NCBI GenBank assembly: GCA_003166855.1
Contig: PMUM01000098.1
Location: 829-43,766, forward strand
Length of the DNA: 42,938 nucleotides
Reading direction: 5' to 3'
Source of the DNA: Acidobacteriaceae bacterium
Lineage (GTDB): Bacteria; Acidobacteriota; Terriglobia; Terriglobales; Acidobacteriaceae
Position 1 is the first letter of the stretch. Each line of letters begins with the position of its first letter. A program made the position numbers and the translations under genes. Shown here in pieces: positions 22,092-29,236 of this stretch. The notes under the pieces are model-generated. The model had not been told where the DNA came from. It saw nothing but the letters and a program-made list of their open reading frames with translations, and searched no databases.

Positions 22092-23042
22092 TCAGGAATT
22101 CATCTGGATCAGCCAGCCCGTCATCAGCAAGGCAATGTCGGCGATGATTCCGAGCAAAAGCCCTAAGACGAACCGCATCCCAGGTTGCTGGCTGGTTGAT
22201 GGCACGTGGGCCCGCTTACAAACGATAGTGTCTGCCCACTCGTCGCCATGACGCTTTTGCTCGGGATCTTCGCGCATGGCAAAGTAGCCGATCACACCAA
22301 AGAACATCGCGTCCACGAAGTAGCCGAGTTCCCGGATGATCGCCGACTTCGGGCGGCAGGGAGAGCCGTCATCCTGTATCACTTGCATCGAAAGCAGCAA
22401 TTTGCCGAGCGTGCTTCCATGGACGCTAGTACAGATTACGTTGTAGGCGAATAGTCCGAGGATTCCCGCAAGGAAGCCGGCGAGGCCGGTTTGCGAGAGG
22501 CGGTGCAGGACCCAAGCCGGAGGCCGGCCTCCGGCAGCAGCGGTCAAAAGCAGGATAAAGAGGAATCCCGCTACGAATGAGACGAGGTAATGAACCAGGA
22601 AGTCGATGACGCGAGCGAGGACCCGCGGCCAGAATGGCACACCTTGAAAACCGCTGGGCGGCGTTGCATACCCGCCAAAAGATGGGATGTCGAGGGGGCT
22701 GGAGAAGGGCGAACTCGTGCTGAAGGTAGTCCTTGAAGTGAAACTCATTGGCGCGCCGAAATCGTCGAACTTCACGCGATAGTAATTCGCGTCGGGATCG
22801 CCGCCCTTGCCTTTGCCCCAGCCGGGACGCAGGCGATAAAACGCTTCCACCTGCTCTTTCCAGTCCGCCCAATCGGAGAGGCTGATAACCGTAACGGGCG
22901 CCCGGGAAGCAAAGCCGAGCACGTTGTCGAGCGCGGAGCCGAGTTCGGGCTGCTCCGAGTCCTTTGCGAATCCGACGACCAAGCCGCTACGCTCCGAAGC
23001 TACTTGTGCAGCAACTTTCCAAAATTCATCTGACGTCGGCAT
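22092..23042 (-). CDS. RDD-family membrane protein with extra N-terminal domain
   Basis: 316 residues. The first 130 or so residues are soluble, with VASERSGLVVGFAKDSEQPE and later a Ser/Pro-rich stretch. The RDD domain follows (about 140-285): PFWPRVLARVIDFLVHYLVS holds the conserved Arg and Asp, and a later helix has TLGKLLLSMQVIQDDGSPCR with the KRHGDEWADTIVC ending typical of the family. A last hydrophobic helix closes the protein (about 290-314). RDD proteins are inner-membrane; some are linked to ion exchange, but most have no known role. It converges on the end of the ADOP gene with a 28-base gap. Confidence 0.8.
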   Translation of the reverse strand: MPTSDEFWKVAAQVASERSGLVVGFAKDSEQPELGSALDNVLGFASRAPVTVISLSDWADWKEQVEAFYRLRPGWGKGKGGDPDANYYRVKFDDFGAPMSFTSRTTFSTSSPFSSPLDIPSFGGYATPPSGFQGVPFWPRVLARVIDFLVHYLVSFVAGFLFILLLTAAAGGRPPAWVLHRLSQTGLAGFLAGILGLFAYNVICTSVHGSTLGKLLLSMQVIQDDGSPCRPKSAIIRELGYFVDAMFFGVIGYFAMREDPEQKRHGDEWADTIVCKRAHVPSTSQQPGMRFVLGLLLGIIADIALLMTGWLIQMNS

Positions 23043-23283
23043 ATCGTCTGGCTTCGCGTTCTTTCACTCGAGATTGTTCTATGCGCTGGCGACAAACCGC
23101 TCGACCGCGTGAGTAACGCAAGCGGGTGCCGTCCGGTAGCATCCGCGGTGGGCAAACATCGTAAGGGCGCTCTGCCTACCTGTCAATCAGGAATGGATTC
23201 TCGGGTTTGCGTCGAGAACGCCCTGGTTGCGGAGCTTTGATTTCAGCAGCGACCCGCACCTTCCGGTAAAATTGAAGCTTCCT

Positions 23284-24492
23284 ATGGATACCTTCGAACA
23301 AATCGCTGAACGTGAGCGGCAATATTTGCTGCAGACTTATAACCGCTATCCGGTCGTGCTTACCCGCGGCAAGGGAGTGTTTCTTTACGACATCGACGAG
23401 AAGCGCTACCTGGATTTTGTTTCCGGGCTGGGAGTGAACGCGCTCGGGCACGCGCATCCGCGGATTGTGAAAGCGATTCGCGAGCAGGCAGCCAAGCTGA
23501 TACATGTTTCCAATCTCTACTACCACGAGTACCAGGGGCCACTGGCGGAGAAGTTGTGCGCGCTCTCGGGATTGAACCGGGCGTTCTTCTCCAATAGCGG
23601 CACCGAGGCGATCGAGGGATCGATCAAGCTGGCGCGGCTGGCGGGACATCGCGCGGGCGGCGAAGCGAAGAGCCGACTGGTGGCGCTGGAGGGGTCGTAT
23701 CACGGGCGTACGTTTGGGGCGCTATCGCTGACCGGGCAGGACAAGCATCGCAAGGGATTTGAGCCGCTGCTCGAAGATGTGACGTTTGTGAAGCAGAACG
23801 ATCTGGAAGGACTGCGCGCGGCGGTGAATGACAATACTTGCGCGATCGTGCTGGAGCCGATTTTCGGCGAAGGCGGAATCTACGAGTGTTCGGTGGAGTT
23901 CCTGCAGGAGTGCCGCGCACTGTCAGATCGTCACAAGGTGGCGCTGATCTTTGACGAGATTCAGTGCGGACTGGGGCGCACGGGCACGATTTTTGCGTTT
24001 CAGAGTTTCGGCGTGACACCGGACATTGTGGCGATTGCCAAGCCGATCGCGGCGGGGCTTCCTCTGGGCGCATTCATCGCGAAGGAAGAATTTGCGACGG
24101 CGATTTCTCCGGGGCAGCATGGGACTACGTTCGGTGGTGGTCCGCTGGCTTGCCGCGTCGCGCTGGAGTTTTTGGCGATTGTGGAAGAAGAGAAGCTGCT
24201 GGAGAACGTCAACAAAGTCGGAGCCTACTTGCAGCAGGAGTTGAAGGAAGTGGTCGAGAAGAAGGCGGCAGCGATTGGAGTGCGCGGGCGAGGCTTCATT
24301 CAGGGAATCCAGCTGGAGATTCCGGCGCGTCCGATCGTCGATGCGGCGCTGGCGGAGGGAGTGCTGTTCAACAGCACGCAGGATACGGTGGTGCGATTCC
24401 TGCCACCCTTCTTGATGGAAGAGAAACATATCGACAAGGGGATTCGAGTGCTGAAGAAGCTGTTGGGGAAGAAGAGGAAGGCGGCGGCGTAA
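23284..24492 (+). CDS. argD: Acetylornithine/succinyldiaminopimelate aminotransferase ArgD-like
   Basis: 402 residues from ATG 23284, typical of class III PLP aminotransferases. Marks in order: YPVVLTRGKGVFLYDIDEKR (substrate entry), FFSNSGTEAIEGSIKLAR (phosphate cup), SYHGRTFGALSLTGQ, EPIFGEGG, the cofactor Asp in LIFDEIQCGLGRTG, and the Schiff-base Lys253 in IVAIAKPIAAGLPLGAF. The best fit is ArgD, which makes acetylornithine from the semialdehyde in arginine synthesis and can serve lysine synthesis too. No arginine genes are adjacent, so a related omega-aminotransferase cannot be excluded. Ribosome site weak. Confidence 0.82.
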   Translation: MDTFEQIAERERQYLLQTYNRYPVVLTRGKGVFLYDIDEKRYLDFVSGLGVNALGHAHPRIVKAIREQAAKLIHVSNLYYHEYQGPLAEKLCALSGLNRAFFSNSGTEAIEGSIKLARLAGHRAGGEAKSRLVALEGSYHGRTFGALSLTGQDKHRKGFEPLLEDVTFVKQNDLEGLRAAVNDNTCAIVLEPIFGEGGIYECSVEFLQECRALSDRHKVALIFDEIQCGLGRTGTIFAFQSFGVTPDIVAIAKPIAAGLPLGAFIAKEEFATAISPGQHGTTFGGGPLACRVALEFLAIVEEEKLLENVNKVGAYLQQELKEVVEKKAAAIGVRGRGFIQGIQLEIPARPIVDAALAEGVLFNSTQDTVVRFLPPFLMEEKHIDKGIRVLKKLLGKKRKAAA

Positions 24493-24495
24493 ATT

Positions 24496-24531
24496 CCCCA
24501 CTTCTCGCAAAAGCGCGAGAAATGGGCACCC
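24496..24531. repeat. Palindromic repeat CCCCAcTTCTCGC / GCGAGAAaTGGG
   Basis: A stem-loop of the same family as 16051 and 24550, with a different inner arm (TTCTCGC). It starts just after the argD stop. Confidence 0.65.
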
Positions 24532-24549
24532 GCTTTACCGAGTCAAAAT

Positions 24550-24590
24550 CCCCACCCTGTCGCAAAGAACGCGACAAGGGTGGGGCACCC
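24550..24590. repeat. Palindromic repeat CCCCACCCTGTCGC / GCGACAAGGGTGGGG
   Basis: A perfect 15-base-arm hairpin with a short loop, followed by CACCC. Nearly the same sequence occurs at 16051-16090, including the preceding AAAAT. Together with 24496-24531 it forms a tandem pair after argD. Confidence 0.8.
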
Positions 24591-24656
24591 ACTCGATGGC
24601 GCATGCCACGATGATCCGGAAGGCGGAAGCCGAGAGCCGGAAGCCGAACAAAAAAC

Positions 24657-24674
24657 GGGGAGCCGAAGCTCCCC
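24657..24674 (-). terminator. Hairpin GGGGAGC-TTCG-GCTCCCC with T tract on the minus strand
   Basis: Read on the minus strand the stem has a stable TTCG loop and is followed by GTTTTTTG, a textbook terminator. No minus-strand gene ends here, so it may stop antisense transcription, or act on the plus strand only as a hairpin. Confidence 0.45.
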
Positions 24675-24752
24675 AAGTGAAGCGACAGAGGCGTTCTCTT
24701 AACTAGAGTCGTAAGCGCAGGAAACGGTTGTCCGAGTCAGAAGATTCTTGTG

Positions 24753-25646
24753 ATGAATGAAACTCAGGAAATAGCGTCCGGCTCTGCTTCAGCCTCGAGC
24801 GAGGGCATGGAAGAGTGCTGGATGGATTTTGATGGCGCCCGCATGCGCTATCTGCGCGCGGGGTCCGGGCCAGCGCTGGTCCTGCTGCACGGACTGCTGG
24901 GGTATTCCTTTTCCTGGCGATACACGATGCCCGCGCTGGCCTCGTATGCCACCGTGTACGCGCCCGACCTGTTGGGGGCCGGGTTTTCGGACCGGCCGCG
25001 GGGCATCGATCACTCGATGCACGCGACCGCTCTGCGCGTGCTGAGGTTTGTCGATAAGTTGGGACTGGCGTCATTTGATCTGCTGGGCACATCGCGGGGC
25101 GGCGCGGTGGCGATGGCCGCTGCCGCGGAGTGCGTCAGCGCGGGTGTCTCGCGGCGGGGGCTCCGGCGGTTGGTGCTGGTTTGCCCGGTGAATCCGTACT
25201 CTTCGCATGGGAGGCGGCTGGCGCCATTCGTCGGTACCAATCTCGGCGCGGCGCTGTTTCGTTTTGGCGCGGAACGCATGCCGTTCCTGTTTCGTTACTG
25301 GCACGGGCGGCTGTATGCCGATCGCAGCACGATTCCCCCCGGAAGCCTGGAGGGCTACAAGGCGCCGCTGGCGATTCCGGGATTGTTAGACCATGCCTTG
25401 GGCATTGTCCGTACGTGGACGGCGGATCTGCGGGAACTGGAAGCGTTGCTGCCAAAGCTTGCCCCGATTCCCACGCTGCTGATGTGGGGAAGCAAAGATC
25501 CGGCGGTGTATGCTTCGTCGATAGAGCCGCTGGCGCGGTTTTTTTCGAATGTGCAGACAGTGGTGTTTCCGGGAATCGGACATTTGCCTTATGAGGAGTG
25601 CCCGGAGAAGTTTAACCAGGCGCTGATCGAATTCTTGGAACGATAA
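24753..25646 (+). CDS. Alpha/beta hydrolase
   Basis: 297 residues from ATG 24753 (a GTG directly before is possible). Standard alpha/beta hydrolase fold: oxyanion region LVLLHGLLGYSFSWRY, YAPDLLGAGFSDRP, the nucleophile elbow as GTSRGG in place of the usual GxSxGG (Ser near residue 117), the later acid in LLMWGSKDPA and the base His in FPGIGHLPYEECPEKFN. There is no signal peptide, so it is cytoplasmic. It resembles the haloalkane dehalogenase/esterase-like members with an added cap (about 150-215), but the substrate is not readable. It stands before a DedA gene with a repeat between. Confidence 0.85.
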   Translation: MNETQEIASGSASASSEGMEECWMDFDGARMRYLRAGSGPALVLLHGLLGYSFSWRYTMPALASYATVYAPDLLGAGFSDRPRGIDHSMHATALRVLRFVDKLGLASFDLLGTSRGGAVAMAAAAECVSAGVSRRGLRRLVLVCPVNPYSSHGRRLAPFVGTNLGAALFRFGAERMPFLFRYWHGRLYADRSTIPPGSLEGYKAPLAIPGLLDHALGIVRTWTADLRELEALLPKLAPIPTLLMWGSKDPAVYASSIEPLARFFSNVQTVVFPGIGHLPYEECPEKFNQALIEFLER

Positions 25647-25677
25647 GACTCTGAGGCAGACTGCTCGGAACGCGTGC

Positions 25678-25722
25678 GAGGGCGAGACGCCCTCGCGACA
25701 GCCGGCGGGACGCCGGCGCTAC
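25678..25722. repeat. GAGGGCGAGACGCCCTC ... GCCGGC-GCCGGC double stem-loop repeat (copy 2)
   Basis: The same two stem-loops as 17477-17521: GAGGGCG-AGA-CGCCCTC, then GCGACAGCCGGCGGGACGCCGGCGCTACG. It fills the gap between the hydrolase stop and the DedA start. Confidence 0.75.
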
Positions 25723-25748
25723 GGAACTTCAAATTCAACTCTGAAATC

Positions 25749-26351
25749 ATGACCCACTCCATTCTCGACTTCCTGCGGAATGCGGTGGTGCATTACGGAT
25801 ACTGGGCCGTGGGCGCGGCTTTGTTGATCGAGAATGCCGGCATTCCGGTCCCGGGGGAAACGATTCTGTTGCTGGCGAGTTTCCTGGCATATTCCCAGCA
25901 CGAACTGCAACTTCCCTGGATCATTGTGGTGGGGACCATTGCCGCCACGCTGGGCGACAACATTGGGTTTGCGCTCGGCTACTACGGTGGACGTCCTGTG
26001 CTGGAGCGCTACCGGACTGCTTTTAGAATTCAAGACGCAGCGCTGGCGCGAGGAGAAGAACTGTTTGCCCGTTACGGAGCGGTCACTATTTTTTTTGCGC
26101 GCTTTGTCTTCGGCATGCGAATCATCGCAGGGCCCATGGCGGGTGTGCTGCGGATGCCGTGGCGGAAATTCACGGTGTTCAACTTTCTTGGGGCGGCAGT
26201 TTGGGTCACGGCGATTTCCGGCGCGGGCTATCTGTTTGGCCAGCATCTGGGCCGGCTGGAGCGGGATATCAGGCGGTTCGACGTGGTGGCCGCGATTCTG
26301 GTGTTGGTGGGTCTAGGGCTTCTGTGGTGGCGCAACCGTCGCGAGCGCTAA
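25749..26351 (+). CDS. DedA-family membrane protein
   Basis: 200 residues from ATG 25749. DedA/SNARE-associated fold: a short N-terminal amphipathic part, IENAGIPVPGETILLLASFL with the conserved E and PxPGE motif, GTIAATLGDNIGFALGYYGG (the GxxxGxxxGYxxG motif), the re-entrant helix with FFARFVFGMRIIAGPMAGVL holding the functionally required Arg residues, then two more membrane helices and a basic tail. DedA proteins are implicated in moving undecaprenyl phosphate or phospholipids across the inner membrane and in envelope homeostasis. It appears monocistronic, without a ribosome site of note. Confidence 0.9.
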   Translation: MTHSILDFLRNAVVHYGYWAVGAALLIENAGIPVPGETILLLASFLAYSQHELQLPWIIVVGTIAATLGDNIGFALGYYGGRPVLERYRTAFRIQDAALARGEELFARYGAVTIFFARFVFGMRIIAGPMAGVLRMPWRKFTVFNFLGAAVWVTAISGAGYLFGQHLGRLERDIRRFDVVAAILVLVGLGLLWWRNRRER

Positions 26352-26417
26352 GCAGGCATCTGCAGAGTAACCTTTTGCGGCGCCGCGGATTTTATGTTAG
26401 CGGCTATACTGTGCGGG

Positions 26418-26459
26418 TGTCACGGACTGTTCGGGGCGGCCGGGGCTACGTCCGTGACA
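26418..26459 (+). promoter_or_regulatory. Long-armed hairpin TGTCACGGAC / GTCCGTGACA in a leader
   Basis: Perfect ten-base arms (26418-26427 and 26450-26459) around a 22-base GC-rich loop. A -10-like TATACT lies just upstream at 26405-26410, without a recognisable -35. The hairpin would begin almost at the 5' end of the transcript of the next gene. Confidence 0.5.
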
Positions 26460-26512
26460 GAAATGACTCACACCGGTTGCGTCCGAGCCGAAATTCGGAC
26501 GAGGAGGAACTC

Positions 26513-26821
26513 GTGAAAAAGATCGGTTTCTTGACGCTGCTCATTATGGCAACTCTTGTGTTTACGCTCGCTTTTCCCGCGGCGGCAGCCGGACCAAAAG
26601 CGCCGGTGGCGCCAGTTCCCGCTGTGGCACCCACTGCTCCGGCAGCGGTTGCTCCGGTGCCCGAACGGCATCCGCACATCGACGAAGCGCTTGAGTCAAT
26701 GCGTGCCGCCAAGCATCAACTGGAAAGCGCCGAGCATGACTTCGACGGCCACCGTGCCAAGTCGATCGAACATCTGAACCAGGCGATCCACGAAGCCGAG
26801 ATCTGCATGGGGATGAAGTAA
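26513..26821 (+). CDS. Small secreted helical protein
   Basis: 102 residues starting at GTG 26513, which has an excellent GAGGAGGAA ribosome site. The later ATG at 26546 lies inside the signal peptide and has none. A signal peptide (about 1-30, VKKIGFLTLLIMATLVFTLA) leads to a Pro/Ala/Val-rich linker (about 31-55) and a helical domain ALESMRAAKHQLESAEHDFD, then HRAKSIEHLNQAIHEAEICM. The pattern of evenly spaced His and Leu resembles short periplasmic helical-hairpin proteins that are widespread but uncharacterised. Single gene with its own leader hairpin and terminator. Confidence 0.75.
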   Translation: MKKIGFLTLLIMATLVFTLAFPAAAAGPKAPVAPVPAVAPTAPAAVAPVPERHPHIDEALESMRAAKHQLESAEHDFDGHRAKSIEHLNQAIHEAEICMGMK

Positions 26822-26845
26822 ACCAGGCTGCAGTCAGAGACGAAA

Positions 26846-26873
26846 GGCAGCGTCCGGGGCCGCTGCCTTTTTT
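26846..26873 (+). terminator. Rho-independent terminator GGCAGCG / CGCTGCC + T6
   Basis: A seven-base perfect stem (26846-26852 with 26861-26867), then TTTTTTC. On the minus strand the same stem is followed by TTTCGTC, so it may also end the convergent barrel gene at 26913. Confidence 0.85.
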
Positions 26874-26912
26874 CTTTCCCTCTGCGGAGTCGACGCCGCT
26901 AGCGCCGGATTG

Positions 26913-27533
26913 TTAGTCGGTGTGGAAGGTGTAGCCGACGGAAGCACCGAGGCGTAGAACACTATTGGAGTGGAAGTCGTTGGTGTTATTGATGATGTAG
27001 TAATAGTGCGCTTCGGGCCGGACAAAGAAATTTCGCCACACCCGGTAGTTGAATCCGCCGCTCACGTGAAGCAGAAAGTGATTGCTGTTCAGATGGGTGG
27101 AGCAGCCGCTCTGGTAGATGCAATTGCCGTATGGGTTGTAGTAAAGCACGGTCTGGCCGCCCACGCCAGCCGTGAAGATGGTGCTGGTTCGCTTTGAGAT
27201 GCGGGCTGGGAACGGGTTGAAACGGGGAGCCAATACGGCGTTGAAGTCATACAGGACGGGACGGTACTTCTGATAGTCGTTGTAGAACGCCTGCTTGTAT
27301 CGAAAGGTAAACTCTCCACTGTAGCCGAATCCGTTCTTATAGATGCGGTCGAAGCCGGCGCTGGGGTAGACGCCGCCTCTCTCCGGAGGGGGGAGATAGC
27401 GCAGAGAAGCGGTATCGTTGCTGGTGGAGAACAGAGTGTTGCCGCCAGCGAACAGGTCCACTTGCTGAGCAGAAGCGAGAGTGGCAAACAGAAGAAGCGC
27501 ACACACGGACGTGATTCGCGCGAACTTTCTCAA
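26913..27533 (-). CDS. Outer-membrane beta-barrel protein, paralogue A (TTG start)
   Basis: 206 residues from TTG 27533, preceded by AAGGGGG at normal spacing; the following LRKFARITSVCALLLFATLA is a signal peptide ending SAQQ. The mature part has alternating beta strands with aromatic girdles (GFGYSGEFTFRYKQAFYNDY, FFVRPEAHYYYIINNTNDFH) and ends VGYTFHTD, close to the C-terminal signature of outer-membrane barrels. A Cys pair (GNCIYQSGC) lies in a loop. It fits an eight-stranded OmpA/OmpX-like or 'outer membrane beta-barrel domain' protein. It is a tandem paralogue of the gene at 27681: same start, signal peptide and C-terminal third. Function unknown. Confidence 0.75.
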   Translation of the reverse strand: MRKFARITSVCALLLFATLASAQQVDLFAGGNTLFSTSNDTASLRYLPPPERGGVYPSAGFDRIYKNGFGYSGEFTFRYKQAFYNDYQKYRPVLYDFNAVLAPRFNPFPARISKRTSTIFTAGVGGQTVLYYNPYGNCIYQSGCSTHLNSNHFLLHVSGGFNYRVWRNFFVRPEAHYYYIINNTNDFHSNSVLRLGASVGYTFHTD

Positions 27534-27629
27534 ATACAGCCCCCTTTGTGTTTCGGTCCCGATCTTGAAGTGTATACGCAGAACGGATGGAGTGCCCGGC
27601 GGAAGCATCCGCGGATGGATGCTCTAGCA

Positions 27630-27667
27630 CAAGAAACTGGCGGCCGCAGCACACGCTCGCGGCCGCC
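27630..27667 (-). terminator. Terminator between the two barrel genes
   Basis: GGCGGCCGC and GCGGCCGCC form a perfect nine-base stem (27639-27647 with 27659-27667). On the minus strand this is followed by CAGTTTCTTG. It lies 14 bases after the stop of the upstream barrel gene. The T tract is broken, so it may be partial. Confidence 0.55.
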
Positions 27668-27680
27668 GCTCAGTTAAGGC

Positions 27681-28298
27681 CTAGTCTGGACCAATGGTGT
27701 AGCCGATCGAGGCTCCCACGTGGACGATGTTGCCGGAGGTGTAGTAGTCCGTGTTATTGAGGACTTTGTAGTAGCGCACCTCGGGCCGGACGAAAACATG
27801 TCCCCACACGTAGTAGCGGATCCCGGCTCCCACGTTGATTTGGAAGTGGTTGGAACTGAGGTAATTATTGCAAGTGAAACCGTTGGTGCAATAGGGAAGA
27901 TAGAAGCGAGTGGTCTGCCAGCCAATGCCCCCCATCAGATCCAGTCCAGCCTTCTTGCTCAAGCGCGGCTGGTAAATACCATCGATGGAGAAAAGCATGG
28001 GGCGGTAGGGCTGACCAATGCCTGCAAAGTTCCCCTGACTGGTCCTCCAGTCCGCATCAAACGCAAAGCCGATGCGCTTGTGAAAGATCACGTCGCCTCC
28101 GATATTGGTGTAAAGGCCACCCTTTTCCGGGCAAACTATCGGGACAATGCCGTTAGAAGACGGCGAGACGGCGCAGGGCGACGCCCCGGGCGACATGAGG
28201 GTCCCGAAGCCGATACTGGCGTCGCCCTGCTGGGCGGAAGCGACGTTGGCCAGGGCAAAAACAGCGATGACGGCCGCGAGGAAGGCAAGCTTTCTCAA
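27681..28298 (-). CDS. Outer-membrane beta-barrel protein, paralogue B (TTG start)
   Basis: 205 residues from TTG 28298, with AGGAGG six bases upstream, which decides the start against ATGs further out. The signal peptide LRKLAFLAAVIAVFALANVA ends SAQQ. Strand patterns such as KRIGFAFDADWRTSQGNFAG, FQINVGAGIRYYVWGHVFVR and the ending VGASIGYTIGPD match a small outer-membrane barrel. Compared with paralogue A it keeps the SNHF...FVRPE.RYY...NNT motif and a Cys pair (YCTNGFTCNNY). It is first of the two, and a hairpin separates them, so they may be expressed at different levels. Confidence 0.75.
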   Translation of the reverse strand: MRKLAFLAAVIAVFALANVASAQQGDASIGFGTLMSPGASPCAVSPSSNGIVPIVCPEKGGLYTNIGGDVIFHKRIGFAFDADWRTSQGNFAGIGQPYRPMLFSIDGIYQPRLSKKAGLDLMGGIGWQTTRFYLPYCTNGFTCNNYLSSNHFQINVGAGIRYYVWGHVFVRPEVRYYKVLNNTDYYTSGNIVHVGASIGYTIGPD

Positions 28299-28529
28299 GA
28301 GAAACCTCCTATAAAGATCGTTATTGACGGTAAGATGCAACCGCCAAACCATTTGGATGCAATCGCATGGACAATGCATTCATCTTAGTTTCAACAGCGC
28401 CGGAATTCAATGGGCGGTGCTCCCTGGCATCGCGAAGGCCAATATCCCGCCAGACGGCAGCCGCCGAAGAATCCAACCCAATGAAGCGCAATAAGTTGCG
28501 CTTGAAGTGCGGCCACGGCTCCCGGAACC

Positions 28530-28958
28530 CTACCGTTTGGAACCACCGCTGCCACCTCCGCGGAGGACGTGGTCGAGAGCGATGGGACCGGCGCCAAAGA
28601 AGATCAGGGCGAAGGCCACGCTGACGGCCGCCAGGGGGAACTCGTATCCCGGTCGGTCGGGCGATCCCGTGAGCCCGTTGTGCAAGTGAACTTTCCAGAG
28701 GGCCACCACAAGGTCAACGCATACGGCGAGCGCGGCAATGCGGGTGAAGAATCCCGCGAGAAGCAATAGCCCGCCAACCAGCTCCGTGAAAGACGAGACA
28801 TAACCCAGCCAGCGCGGCACGCCGAGGCCGGCGATCCACTGCGCGTGGTGCTGCAGGCCTCCAAACACATTGTGATAGCCGTGCACGACCATGATGGCGC
28901 CCAGAGCCAGGCGCATGACGAGAAGGGCAAGGGGTTGCAAGCGATCGAGATAGCGCAA
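28530..28958 (-). CDS. DoxX-family membrane protein (TTG start)
   Basis: 142 residues from TTG 28958, with GGAGG six bases upstream. Four membrane helices: about 10-30 (LALLVMRLALGAIMVVHGYH), 50-72 (SSFTELVGGLLLLAGFFTRI), 75-92 and 110-128. The HGYHNVFGG motif in helix 1, the GLGVP loop and the Glu in the second helix are typical of DoxX/DoxD-like proteins. Family members are linked to thiosulfate:quinone oxidoreduction in Archaea and to redox stress in mycobacteria, but most are unassigned. The C-terminal Gly/Ser tail is short. It faces away from the Tyr-rich gene at 29237. Confidence 0.85.
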   Translation of the reverse strand: MRYLDRLQPLALLVMRLALGAIMVVHGYHNVFGGLQHHAQWIAGLGVPRWLGYVSSFTELVGGLLLLAGFFTRIAALAVCVDLVVALWKVHLHNGLTGSPDRPGYEFPLAAVSVAFALIFFGAGPIALDHVLRGGGSGGSKR

Positions 28959-29087
28959 AATGTTCCTCCGGACCGACGAGATAGATTACAGCAGCGAGCG
29001 GTCCCAAGGAAGGCGAGGAAATCCCAGAAAACAATTGCGCCTCACGCCGGGTTTTGGTAACGTTGGCTCCGCCGCGGGATACCAGTT

Positions 29088-29104
29088 GGCACATCCGATG
29101 TGCC
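29088..29104. promoter_or_regulatory. Perfect palindrome GGCACATCCGATGTGCC in a divergent promoter region
   Basis: Eight-base perfect arms around a single central C, placed between doxX (start 28958, minus) and the Tyr/Gly-rich gene (start 29237, plus). The size suits a dimeric repressor site controlling one or both genes. No cognate regulator is adjacent. Confidence 0.5.
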
Positions 29105-29236
29105 GCGCTTGCCTCCTGCCGGTCTTCTCCACTAGGGCCCAGAAAACTGATCGGAACGTAATTCGTCCGCGGATTGAGCTGTATCTTTGTGCGTTCGCGG
29201 CGGGATGAAAAACTTTTTTCAGTCGAGGAGTTCGCA

